22,939 nucleotides of DNA from Alectryocaccomicrobium faecavium (GTDB lineage: Bacteria > Bacillota > Clostridia > Christensenellales > Aristaeellaceae), in assembly GCA_018713425.1 (NCBI GenBank), contig DVOT01000056.1:1-22939 (forward strand), given 5' to 3'. Below the pieces are notes generated by a model. The model made no database searches. It saw only the letters and a list, made by a program, of their open reading frames with translations, and was not told the origin of the DNA. Shown piece after piece: positions 13,784-20,594 of the stretch (position 1 is its first letter; the number at the start of each line of letters is the position of its first letter). Made by a program: the position numbers and the translations under genes.

Positions 13784-14698
13784 GGAGAGGAATCCAGCAA
13801 TGATCTTTTCTTCTGCCTCTGCCTCCGTCAAGCCCAGGGTCTGCAATTTCATGATCTGCTCGCCCGCAATTTTCCCAATGGCGGCCTCATGAATCAACGC
13901 CGCGTCGCCATGCAGGGCGTCCAGCGCCGGGGCAGCCATCACCGTGCCATTTTCCGCCAACAAAGCGTCGCACTCCGAATGCCCATTGCAGCGGTTTTTG
14001 CCGCGAATCACAGAATGGAATTCCTGGTGCGACTGTCCTCGGGCAACCGAGCGGGAAACGAGATCCGCGCCAGAATCTTCGCCTTCCAGAGTGACTTCGA
14101 AATCTGTGCGCGCGGTTTCATCGGCATCGGTTAAAATGCGCTCGCGCACCACAAGATTGGCGCGCGCCTTGAGCACAGCCGTGGTTTTGCGCGTGGTGCT
14201 ATGCACGCCGCGCAACTGCACAGTATCCATTTCCAAGCGAGCGTCTTCATCCAAAAAGATGCTTGTTACCGGATCAATCCGCCGATCCGCGCTGGGCGCG
14301 CCCGTACCAATGTGCTTTTCTTCATAGAGCACATGCGCGCCTTTTTCCACAAAAAAGCGATGAATGCCATTGTGGCGCGCCTCTTCTCCCTCTTCAGCGT
14401 GCACGCCGCAACCCGCGACGATGGTCACATCCGCTCCTTCGCCAATGAGAAAATCGTTGTACACCAGATCGTCTACGCCACCATGCGTCACGCAGGCCGG
14501 AATGTATACAGTTTCGCCCTTTGTACCCGGCAAAACGCGAATCACTAGGCCCGGCGCATCCTGCTTGGATTCGATATGTACGTTTTTCGAGGACATCCGC
14601 CCAGCGCACTCGCCATCTTCTCGCAGGTTAAAGGCGCCTTTGAATTCTCCGGAAAAATCTGAAATCAAGCGCAGAAGCGCATCCGTAATCTTCTTCAT
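13781..14698 (-). CDS. smsB: SufB/SufD-family Fe-S scaffold protein, SmsB-like
   Basis: The 305-residue product is a short SufB/SufD-type beta-helix protein, well below classical SufB (about 470-500). The family core is clear: NRCNGHSECDALL with Cys237 (residues 235-247) and ALIHEAAIGKIAGEQI (267-282) with the conserved His270-Glu271 pair, corresponding to cluster-assembly residues of SufB. The size and the two-gene context with an SufC-type ATPase fit the minimal SUF-like SMS system. The ATG at 14698 overlaps the smsC stop as ATGA and follows AAAGGAGGA; the longer frame to 14728 runs back into smsC. The stop codon TAG is formed by TA plus the first G of the adjacent MITE-like element. No sufS or sufU is in the window. 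Confidence 0.88.
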   Translation of the reverse strand: MKKITDALLRLISDFSGEFKGAFNLREDGECAGRMSSKNVHIESKQDAPGLVIRVLPGTKGETVYIPACVTHGGVDDLVYNDFLIGEGADVTIVAGCGVHAEEGEEARHNGIHRFFVEKGAHVLYEEKHIGTGAPSADRRIDPVTSIFLDEDARLEMDTVQLRGVHSTTRKTTAVLKARANLVVRERILTDADETARTDFEVTLEGEDSGADLVSRSVARGQSHQEFHSVIRGKNRCNGHSECDALLAENGTVMAAPALDALHGDAALIHEAAIGKIAGEQIMKLQTLGLTEAEAEEKIIAGFLS

Positions 14699-15423
14699 AC
14701 GCGCGCATCCTCCTTTCCTAGCGGGCAACGGGCAGACCGCTCATCCGTGAGCAGGGCCGGCAGAACCTCATCCTTTGGGCCATGCGCGCGCACGCGGCCA
14801 TTGGCGATCACAATGATTTCATCCGCAATGGAAAGAATCCGTTCCTGGTGAGAAATGATCATCAGTCCGCCCTTTCCACTGCTACGCAAATCTTGAAAGG
14901 TTTCTACCAGCCGCGAAAAGCTCCACAGGTCGATTCCCGCCTCCGGCTCATCAAAGATGGATAGCTTGGCGCCGCGCGCCAGCACAGAAGCGATCTCAAT
15001 GCGCTTCATTTCGCCGCCGGACAGGCTCGCGTTCAGCTCGCGATCCATGTATTCATTGGCACACAAACCCACCTGTGCCAGATAAGCGCACAACTCCTGC
15101 TCCCCCAGCGGCTTGCCCGCCGCTAGTTCCAGAATATCCCGCGCCCGGAGTCCTTTGAAGTGCACCGGCTGTTGAAACGCATACGCAATGCCCAAACGAG
15201 CGCGGCTGGTGATGTCCAGGTGCGTAATGTCCTGTCCATCAAAGCTAATGCTGCCCGCCGTCGGCTGCCGCAGGCCGGCAATCAATTTGGCAAGCGTCGT
15301 CTTCCCGCCCCCATTGGGGCCGGTTACCACGACTACGCGGTCTTCCGGAATGTCCAGCGAAATATCGCGAATCAATTCCGCGCCATCTGGCAAATCGAGA
15401 GCAATGTGTTTCAAGCTAAGCAT
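14695..15423 (-). CDS. smsC: SufC/SmsC-type Fe-S assembly ATPase
   Basis: The 242-residue soluble ABC ATPase has Walker A GPNGGGKTT (35-43), a Q-loop at Gln84/85, the signature LSGGEMKRIEIA (134-145), Walker B LSIFDEPEAGID (154-165) and the H-loop His192. The SufC-like features are the EPEAGIDLWS extension after Walker B and pairing with a SufB/D partner; no membrane permease is present, arguing against transport. It would form a complex with SmsB and drive cluster assembly on the scaffold. A GAGAGG ribosome site precedes the ATG. It starts 60 bases after the P-type ATPase stop, with no terminator visible between them, so it may be co-transcribed with the metal operon. Confidence 0.9.
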   Translation of the reverse strand: MLSLKHIALDLPDGAELIRDISLDIPEDRVVVVTGPNGGGKTTLAKLIAGLRQPTAGSISFDGQDITHLDITSRARLGIAYAFQQPVHFKGLRARDILELAAGKPLGEQELCAYLAQVGLCANEYMDRELNASLSGGEMKRIEIASVLARGAKLSIFDEPEAGIDLWSFSRLVETFQDLRSSGKGGLMIISHQERILSIADEIIVIANGRVRAHGPKDEVLPALLTDERSARCPLGKEDARV

Positions 15424-15483
15424 GGTAAAACCTCTCTTCGGTATGCGATATTGCCCATTGGGGCAAAATTTCTATCCCAGGAT

Positions 15484-17382
15484 TCAGGAAACGCCCTCCT
15501 CCGACGCGCGGGCCGCCGCGCGAAGCTGCACGTCCCTGCCATTGGTTTTGAGCGCGCGCATAGCGTTCAAAATGGCGATCACGGAAACACCCACATCTGC
15601 GAATACCGCCTCCCACATGCCAGAGATTCCCAAAGCCCCCAGCAACAGCACAACTCCTTTCACCACCAGCGCAAACACGATGTTCTGGTGCACAATGCGA
15701 AGCGTGCGTTGGGAAATGCGGATGGCCGTGGCAATTTTGGATGGCTTATCGTCCATCAACACGATATCCGCCGCTTCAATGGCCGCGTCCGATCCCATCG
15801 CGCCCATTGCAATGCCAATATCCGCCCGAGAAAGCACCGGCGCATCGTTGATGCCGTCGCCCACGAAAACCAGCTTCCCATTTTTGCTCTTTTCCCGCAT
15901 GAGCGCTTCCACATGTTCCACCTTATCCGTGGGCAAAAGCTGGGCAAAAACCTGATCGATTCCCAATTCTTCTGCCGTCTTCTCACCCACCGTGCGCGCG
16001 TCTCCCGTGAGCATCACGGTCTTTTTCACGTTTTGCGCCCGCAGGGCTTCAATGGCAGCGTAGGCATCGGGCTTTACTTCATCGGAAATCACCAGGTGTC
16101 CCGCGTATTCCCCATCGATGGCCACATGTACCGTGGTGCCGATTCTGTGGCACGGATGCCATTTGACGCCAATTTCCTCCATCCATTTGTCGTTGCCCAC
16201 GCAAACGGATTTTCCATCAATTGTCGCCTGCACGCCGCGTCCAGACATTTCCTTTGTGTCTTGCACCCGGCTAGTGTCAATCTCCTTGCCATACGCTTCG
16301 CGAATAGAGCGGGAAATGGGATGATCGGAATAGTTTTCCGCCAAAGCGGCCATTTCCAGCAATTGCGCTTCGGAGCAGGTGTCGGGATGAATCGCCGTCA
16401 CATTGAAAACGCCCTTCGTCAGCGTCCCTGTTTTGTCGAAAACCACGATTTCGGCGTTGGCCAACGCTTCCAGATAGTTCGCACCCTTCACCAAGATGCC
16501 TTGGCGTGAAGCGCCGCCAATGCCGCCGAAAAAGCTCAACGGCACGCTGATCACAAGCGCGCAGGGGCAGGAAATCACCAGGAAAATCAGCGCGCGATGC
16601 AGCCATTCCTGCCAGTTGCCGCCCATTGCCAAAGGCGGGAGTATGGCCAGCAGTACGGCGGCGATCACAACGCTGGGCGTGTACCAACGAGCAAAGCGCG
16701 TGATAAAGTTTTCCGCCTTGGCCTTTTTCGCGCTGGAGTTTTCCACCATCTCCAAGATGCGGGCAACCGTGGATTCGCCAAACGCCTTTGTGGTGCGCAC
16801 GCGCAAAAGGCCTGTGCGGTTGATGCAGCCGCTGACGACATCGTCGCCCGGCACAACGTCACGCGGGCACGATTCTCCCGTGAGCGCTGCCGTATCGATA
16901 GAAGACTCGCCCTCGAGCACCACGCCGTCGATGGGAATCCGTTCGCCAGCCTTCACCACGATCACATCGCCAACGACCACTTCTTCCGGATCCACTTCCA
17001 CCAATTGGCCATCGCGCTCTACATTTGCGCTATCCGGACGGATATCCATGAGCGAAGCGATGGACTTGCGCGATTTGCCCACCGCGTAGCTCTGGAACAA
17101 TTCGCCCACCTGATAAAACAGCATAACCGCGACCGCTTCGCGATATTCCCCCGTCAAAAACGCGCCCACCGTCGCCAGCGTCATCAAGAAGTTTTCATCG
17201 AAAACCTGCCCGTGGCAAATGTTGCGCACCGCGCGCCACAAAACGTCCCAGCCAATCACAGCGTAAGAAACGATGTACGCCGCCAAGGAAAAAGCGCTCC
17301 CTTGCGGACTGCACCAACCCACAATTAGCACTGCCGCGCTCGCCAGTATCCTTAGGAGCATGACTTTATGTTTTTTCGACAC
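15484..17382 (-). CDS. cadA: Zn/Cd/Pb-exporting P1B-type ATPase, lacking an N-terminal HMA domain
   Basis: The 632-residue membrane pump has the P1B-ATPase motifs in order: TGES (168-171) in the actuator, SCPCALV with the metal-binding Cys272 and Cys274, the phosphorylated Asp316 in DKTGTLT, the SDHP histidine motif (His354) and GDGIND (508-513). Lys575 in the seventh helix and Asp596 in DVGVSVIAILNAMR fit the Zn2+/Cd2+/Pb2+ (P1B-2) subgroup rather than copper. Unlike most CadA/ZntA proteins it has no N-terminal metal-binding domain; that domain is a separate gene just upstream. The start is GTG with a GAAGGGA site. It belongs to a CadC-controlled unit and pumps metal out of the cytoplasm at the expense of ATP. 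Confidence 0.93.
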   Translation of the reverse strand: MSKKHKVMLLRILASAAVLIVGWCSPQGSAFSLAAYIVSYAVIGWDVLWRAVRNICHGQVFDENFLMTLATVGAFLTGEYREAVAVMLFYQVGELFQSYAVGKSRKSIASLMDIRPDSANVERDGQLVEVDPEEVVVGDVIVVKAGERIPIDGVVLEGESSIDTAALTGESCPRDVVPGDDVVSGCINRTGLLRVRTTKAFGESTVARILEMVENSSAKKAKAENFITRFARWYTPSVVIAAVLLAILPPLAMGGNWQEWLHRALIFLVISCPCALVISVPLSFFGGIGGASRQGILVKGANYLEALANAEIVVFDKTGTLTKGVFNVTAIHPDTCSEAQLLEMAALAENYSDHPISRSIREAYGKEIDTSRVQDTKEMSGRGVQATIDGKSVCVGNDKWMEEIGVKWHPCHRIGTTVHVAIDGEYAGHLVISDEVKPDAYAAIEALRAQNVKKTVMLTGDARTVGEKTAEELGIDQVFAQLLPTDKVEHVEALMREKSKNGKLVFVGDGINDAPVLSRADIGIAMGAMGSDAAIEAADIVLMDDKPSKIATAIRISQRTLRIVHQNIVFALVVKGVVLLLGALGISGMWEAVFADVGVSVIAILNAMRALKTNGRDVQLRAAARASEEGVS

Positions 17383-17415
17383 GCCCGTCCCTTCTTCCTT
17401 CGCTCTTCCACAATT

Positions 17416-17634
17416 TTACATCACAATCTGGCAATCGGGTTCCACTTTGTGCATGGTCTTTTTCACGCGGGTGAACACTTCATCGAACTGGTCATCCGCC
17501 GCGGTCAGCGTCATCTTCTGGGAGAGGAAATTCACCGAAACCGCTTCCACGCCTTCCAGCTTGGCAATGGCTTCCTCGAGCTTGCGCGCGCAGTTGGCGC
17601 AATCCAGATCCTGCAGCTTGAAAACCTTTTTCAT
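17416..17634 (-). CDS. Heavy-metal-associated (HMA) domain protein, stand-alone metallochaperone
   Basis: The 72-residue product is a single HMA ferredoxin-like domain, with the metal-binding loop LDCANCARKLE (Cys12 and Cys15). It looks like the N-terminal domain of CadA/ZntA ATPases made as its own protein, and probably hands Zn or Cd to the pump encoded 33 bp downstream. The start at 17634 has AAGGAGCG upstream; the longer frame to 17739 overlaps the regulator gene and lacks a site. The acidic residue before the first Cys (DCxxC) is typical of Zn/Cd rather than Cu domains (family knowledge). Confidence 0.92.
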   Translation of the reverse strand: MKKVFKLQDLDCANCARKLEEAIAKLEGVEAVSVNFLSQKMTLTAADDQFDEVFTRVKKTMHKVEPDCQIVM

Positions 17635-17656
17635 GATTTGCACGCTCCTTTTGTAT

Positions 17657-18019
17657 TCATTCTTCCACATGTTCCATGCCCTGGCCGATGATGCTGCGAA
17701 CGTGATCGTCTGCGAGCGAATAGAAGACCGTTTTGCCATCGCGACGGGACTTCACAAGCTTGCTGCCTTTCAAAAGGCGCAATTGGTGGGAAACCGCCGT
17801 TTGCGACAGGGAAAGGAGCTGCGCGATATCGCACACGCAGAGCTCGGCTTCGAACAGCGCATAGAGGATCCGGATGCGCGTCGTATCGCCAAAAATCTTG
17901 AATAGCTCCGCCAAGTCATACAGCACACTTTCTTCCGGCATCTCCTCCATCACTTTTTTCACCACGTCGTCGTGTACGAATAGAAATCCGCACCGCTCCG
18001 CTTCATTTCGCTCCGCCAT
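17657..18019 (-). CDS. cadC: ArsR/SmtB-family metal sensor, CadC-type
   Basis: The 120-residue winged-helix repressor has the ArsR fold with recognition helix SLSQTAVSHQLRLLK (70-84). Both metal sites of the family are visible: ELCVCD (Cys61, Cys63) plus N-terminal Cys10 and possibly His16 for the alpha3N Cd/Pb site, and Asp104, His106, His117, Glu120 in the C-terminal helix for the alpha5 Zn site. It represses its own operon and releases DNA on binding metal. The start at 18019 follows GGATGTGAGAG; an ATG at 18037 has no ribosome site and lies in the operator. The operator and promoter lie immediately upstream, and the HMA and pump genes follow within 60 bp. Confidence 0.93.
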   Translation of the reverse strand: MAERNEAERCGFLFVHDDVVKKVMEEMPEESVLYDLAELFKIFGDTTRIRILYALFEAELCVCDIAQLLSLSQTAVSHQLRLLKGSKLVKSRRDGKTVFYSLADDHVRSIIGQGMEHVEE

Positions 18020-18035
18020 GCTCTCACATCCAATC

Positions 18036-18055
18036 ATATGAACATCTGCTCATAT
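18036..18055. promoter_or_regulatory. CadC-type operator
   Basis: ATATGAACA and TGCTCATAT form an inverted repeat (8 of 9 positions) around two central bases, matching the A/T-rich TGAACA-type operators of the ArsR/CadC family. It lies at the transcription start, overlapping the -10 edge, where a bound repressor would block initiation. Confidence 0.75.
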
Positions 18056-18082
18056 ATTAGCACAAAACTGCGCTATTGTCAA
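18054..18082 (-). promoter_or_regulatory. Promoter of the cadC-HMA-cadA operon
   Basis: Minus-strand TTGACA (18082-18077), a perfect -35, and TAATAT (18059-18054) are separated by 17 bp. The CadC operator overlaps the -10 and start region. Confidence 0.85.
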
Positions 18083-18089
18083 GGCGCGC

Positions 18090-18143
18090 ACCAAAATTTA
18101 AAACAGGACGCGGCAAAAAATTCCTTCTCACCGACGCCCTGTT
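18090..18143 (-). terminator. Probable terminator of the nagA-metallopeptidase unit
   Basis: On the minus strand 18143-18134 can pair with 18111-18102 in a 10-bp stem with two wobbles around a 22-base loop, followed by TTTAAATTTT. It lies 20 bases after the stop of the protease-like gene. Confidence 0.45.
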
Positions 18144-18162
18144 TCTTATCAATATGTCCGCT

Positions 18163-18585
18163 TCAGCCTTTTCGAATGCCCGCGATTTTTCCTTTGCGAT
18201 AACAAATCCGCACGCGGCAAGCGCGCATATCCAAGTATTCGCGCAACCACCGCTCGTCTTCTATCTCCAAACCGCGCTCGCCAGCCCTATTTTCCATATG
18301 GTGCCGGAATTCGTGCCGCAAAACGGCGCGCAATTCGTCCTCTAGCTTTTGCGCCGGCGCATTGCCATACAGCCGCATAAAAGAACCATAATATATCACA
18401 ATCTGATTGCCCATAGAATGACTGCGATGATATTCCCCCAGGATATAAAGATCGCCTCCCTGGGAGTGTGGATTTTCTTTGGCGCGCGGCGAGACAATCA
18501 CGCCGCCGTTGAGTTCATCAAAAAACGGTTCGGGCAGCTCATCCAGCATATCGCCCAGCAGTTCCTGAAATTCACGAATATCCAT
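18163..18585 (-). CDS. Zincin-like metallopeptidase family protein (minimal metalloprotease)
   Basis: The 140-residue product has the metallopeptidase motif HEFRHH at residues 91-96 (HExxH), with acidic residues shortly after (Glu107, Glu109, Asp110) that could be the third ligand. The size and the order, with an N-terminal acidic helix (FQELLGDMLDELPEPF), a beta-rich middle (IVIYYGSFMRLYG) and then the HExxH helix, fit the small zincin-like family often annotated as possibly Zn-dependent protease. No signal peptide is visible, so it should be cytoplasmic. GAAGGAGA precedes the ATG. It lies 16 bp after nagA and is probably co-transcribed with it, but no functional link to amino-sugar use is evident. 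Confidence 0.8.
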   Translation of the reverse strand: MDIREFQELLGDMLDELPEPFFDELNGGVIVSPRAKENPHSQGGDLYILGEYHRSHSMGNQIVIYYGSFMRLYGNAPAQKLEDELRAVLRHEFRHHMENRAGERGLEIEDERWLREYLDMRACRVRICYRKGKIAGIRKG

Positions 18586-18601
18586 CGCCCGTCTCCTTCA
18601 G

Positions 18602-19780
18602 CTATTCCACAGCCTCGCCGCCCACAAAGGTTTTTACCGCATGCAAGCCAGCATCCAGGCAGGTAATATCGGCGCGATAGCCTGCAGCCAGCATTCCCCG
18701 ATCCTTAAATCCCAGAATGCGCGCGGGAGTAAGGCTCATCATTTTCACAGCGTCCTGCAACGGCGCGCCCGCCAATTGCACCATGTTGCGCACCAGACGA
18801 TCCGTCGTGGCCACGCTCCCGGCGAAGGCCGAACGGTCGGGCAGCTTGGCCACGCCATCTTCCACAATACACCGGCGGCCTTCTTTTAGCGAACCAATTA
18901 TAGATTCCCCTTCCGGCATGCCAGCGCCACGCAGAGCGTCCGTTACCAACGCCACGCGCCGGGTACCCATGGATTGATACACCAATCGCAGCAAACTCGC
19001 GGGCAAATGACATCCATCGGCGATGATTTCCACCGTCAATTCCGGGTACAAATAGCCGCTTTCAACGATGCCAGGGAAACGATAGGATTTTTCCCGCACA
19101 ATGGTGCTCATGCCGCTGTAAAAATGCGTCAGATGCGTATATCCATTCTCGATTGCTTCCGCCACAACCGATTCACGCGCGTCGCTATGCCCAATGGAAA
19201 GCAGAATGCCTCTTTCGCGCATTTCGCGCGCAAATTCCATGGAACCCGGCAGTTCCGGCGCACTCGACCAACGCAATATGCTTCCCTGCGCCGCTTTCAG
19301 AATGCGCGCCGTCCGCTCGGGATCGGGCGGTGTGATGGCGTCTGGAGCTTGCGCGCCCGCTTGTGCTAAAGAAAAATACGGCCCTTCCAAATGCAGTCCT
19401 GGCATTGCCGCTCCCACCCAGGGCGCGCGCACCGCATCCTGGTAAGCATGGATCATATCCAGCAACGCTTCATCCCCGCTGGCCAGCGATGTCGGGAGCA
19501 GCGTGGTCGTGCCGTGCAACGCGTGCATGCGCGCCGCGCCATGGAACGCTTCGACTGTAGCGTCCATAAAATCATACCCACCGCCGCCGTGAACATGCAT
19601 ATCGATAAAGCCCGGTGCGATCCACAGACCGCCGATGTCAAAAATCTCCGCGCCCGCGTCCGTCGCCGCGTCACGCGGCCCAACAGAAACGATTTTGCCA
19701 TTTTCCACAGCGATTTCCGCACCCGCGAGCGCGCGGATGGGCGTAAGCACCGTGCCGCCAATCAACTTTCTCTTTCGCAT
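18602..19780 (-). CDS. nagA: N-acetylglucosamine-6-phosphate deacetylase
   Basis: The 392-residue amidohydrolase has the NagA motifs: PGFIDMHVHGGGGYDFMD with His62 and His64, HLEGPYF with metal ligand Glu132, IGHSDA (His198), His219, and the catalytic Asp281 in VTDALRGAGMPEG. It removes acetate from GlcNAc-6-phosphate to give glucosamine-6-phosphate, the substrate of NagB. The usual HLFNAM substrate-binding motif is HFYSGM here, a variant that may alter substrate preference (inference). The ATG at 19780 follows GAGGTGG; a GTG at 19789 would overlap that site. It is divergent from tetR and the nagB cluster and shares a symmetric promoter region with them. Confidence 0.92.
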   Translation of the reverse strand: MRKRKLIGGTVLTPIRALAGAEIAVENGKIVSVGPRDAATDAGAEIFDIGGLWIAPGFIDMHVHGGGGYDFMDATVEAFHGAARMHALHGTTTLLPTSLASGDEALLDMIHAYQDAVRAPWVGAAMPGLHLEGPYFSLAQAGAQAPDAITPPDPERTARILKAAQGSILRWSSAPELPGSMEFAREMRERGILLSIGHSDARESVVAEAIENGYTHLTHFYSGMSTIVREKSYRFPGIVESGYLYPELTVEIIADGCHLPASLLRLVYQSMGTRRVALVTDALRGAGMPEGESIIGSLKEGRRCIVEDGVAKLPDRSAFAGSVATTDRLVRNMVQLAGAPLQDAVKMMSLTPARILGFKDRGMLAAGYRADITCLDAGLHAVKTFVGGEAVE

Positions 19781-19837
19781 TTTATCCACCTCTTCGCCAG
19801 GAAATCTTCAAGATTTTCTGCCTTATCATACGAATTT

Positions 19838-19866
19838 ACTATACCATATTGACGCGCAAAACGCAA
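19838..19866 (-). promoter_or_regulatory. nagA promoter, overlapping the divergent tetR promoter
   Basis: Minus-strand TTGCGT (19866-19861) and TATAGT (19843-19838) are 17 bp apart. It interleaves with the plus-strand promoter, so the two should compete for polymerase. Confidence 0.7.
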
Positions 19867-19875
19867 TATGGTATA
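19840..19875. repeat. 36-bp dyad spanning both divergent promoters
   Basis: Perfect 12-bp arms TATACCATATTG (19840-19851) and CAATATGGTATA (19864-19875) flank a 12-base spacer. Each arm contains one promoter's -10 bases and the other's -35 bases. Confidence 0.9.
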
Positions 19876-19877
19876 CT
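19849..19877 (+). promoter_or_regulatory. Promoter of the tetR-oxidoreductase-nagB operon
   Basis: TTGACG (19849-19854) and TATACT (19872-19877) are 17 bp apart. The predicted start near 19884 lies at the edge of the TetR operator. Confidence 0.75.
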
Positions 19878-19884
19878 ACCAATA

Positions 19885-19900
19885 AACCAACTGGTTGGTT
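19885..19900. promoter_or_regulatory. TetR-type operator, autoregulatory candidate
   Basis: AACCAAC and GTTGGTT are perfect 7-bp arms around TG. Short dyads of this form are typical of TetR-family operators. It begins at the predicted tetR transcription start, so binding would repress tetR and the genes behind it; it lies about 55-70 bases upstream of the nagA start. Confidence 0.65.
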
Positions 19901-19968
19901 GGAATAGAATATCAAAAACGCTTCTCACCCGGAAGCCATTTGCTTTACTTTTGATAAGGAGGGCTGAT

Positions 19969-20589
19969 ATGCAGGATCGGGCGCAAAACACCCGCAAAAA
20001 AATTTTAGCGGCGGCAGAATGGGAATTTTCCGAAAAAGGGCTGTATGGCGCGCGCGTGGATGACATTGCCCGCGCCGCTGGCGTGAACAAAAGTATGCTG
20101 TACGCCTATTTCGGCAGCAAGGAATCGCTGTATAAAACCGTGCTGGAAGAGGTCTACAACCGCCTGAACCAATGCGAAGCGTCCGTCATCGCCTGTGCCA
20201 GCGAGATGGATGCACGGGAGGCGATTCGCAAACTCGTGCATCTATATTTTGCCTTCTTGCGCGAAAATGAAACCTACGTGCGCATGGTAATGTGGGAAAA
20301 CCTAAACCGCGCACAGTATTTTGACGAACAGGGGCTCGCCCAAGTGCGCAACCCCATCCGCCGCGCGCTCAAGCAAATCCTCGCCAACGGACAAACCCTC
20401 GGAGAATTTCGCGAAGGCGTAGAAGAGCCCCAGGTGCTGATGAGCCTATTTGCCTGCACATACAACTATTTCTCCAATTTATACACCATGAACCGCGTAC
20501 TGGGCGCGCAGCTAAACAGCCCAGAAGAAATGGAAAAGCGCGCGGAGAGCATCTCGCAAATGCTCCTCGCGTATTTGAAAAAGGAGTGA
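19969..20589 (+). CDS. TetR/AcrR-family transcriptional regulator
   Basis: The 206-residue product has a canonical TetR N-terminal HTH (about residues 7-55: TRKKILAAAEWEFSEKG, then VDDIARAAGVNKSMLYAYFGSKESLY). A helical ligand-binding and dimerisation domain follows, with WENLNRAQYF and a YNYFSNLY stretch. The ATG at 19969 follows AAGGAGG; the open frame back to 19849 runs through the promoter and is not coding. It is the first gene of a rightward operon with an oxidoreductase and a nagB-like gene, and has a fitting operator in its leader. It probably controls this operon, and perhaps nagA, in response to a sugar-derived or other ligand. Amino-sugar loci more often use GntR or ROK regulators, so a TetR here is unusual. 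Confidence 0.9.
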   Translation: MQDRAQNTRKKILAAAEWEFSEKGLYGARVDDIARAAGVNKSMLYAYFGSKESLYKTVLEEVYNRLNQCEASVIACASEMDAREAIRKLVHLYFAFLRENETYVRMVMWENLNRAQYFDEQGLAQVRNPIRRALKQILANGQTLGEFREGVEEPQVLMSLFACTYNYFSNLYTMNRVLGAQLNSPEEMEKRAESISQMLLAYLKKE

Positions 20590-20594
20590 TCTTG

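Noticed and set aside
15451..15466. TTGCCC/GGGCAA inverted repeat between the pump and smsC as a terminator
   Set aside because: The stem is only 6 bp and no T-run follows on the minus strand, so termination is unlikely.
15160..16509. 449-codon plus-strand frame
   Set aside because: It is a shadow of the P-type ATPase and SmsC genes with shadow-type composition.
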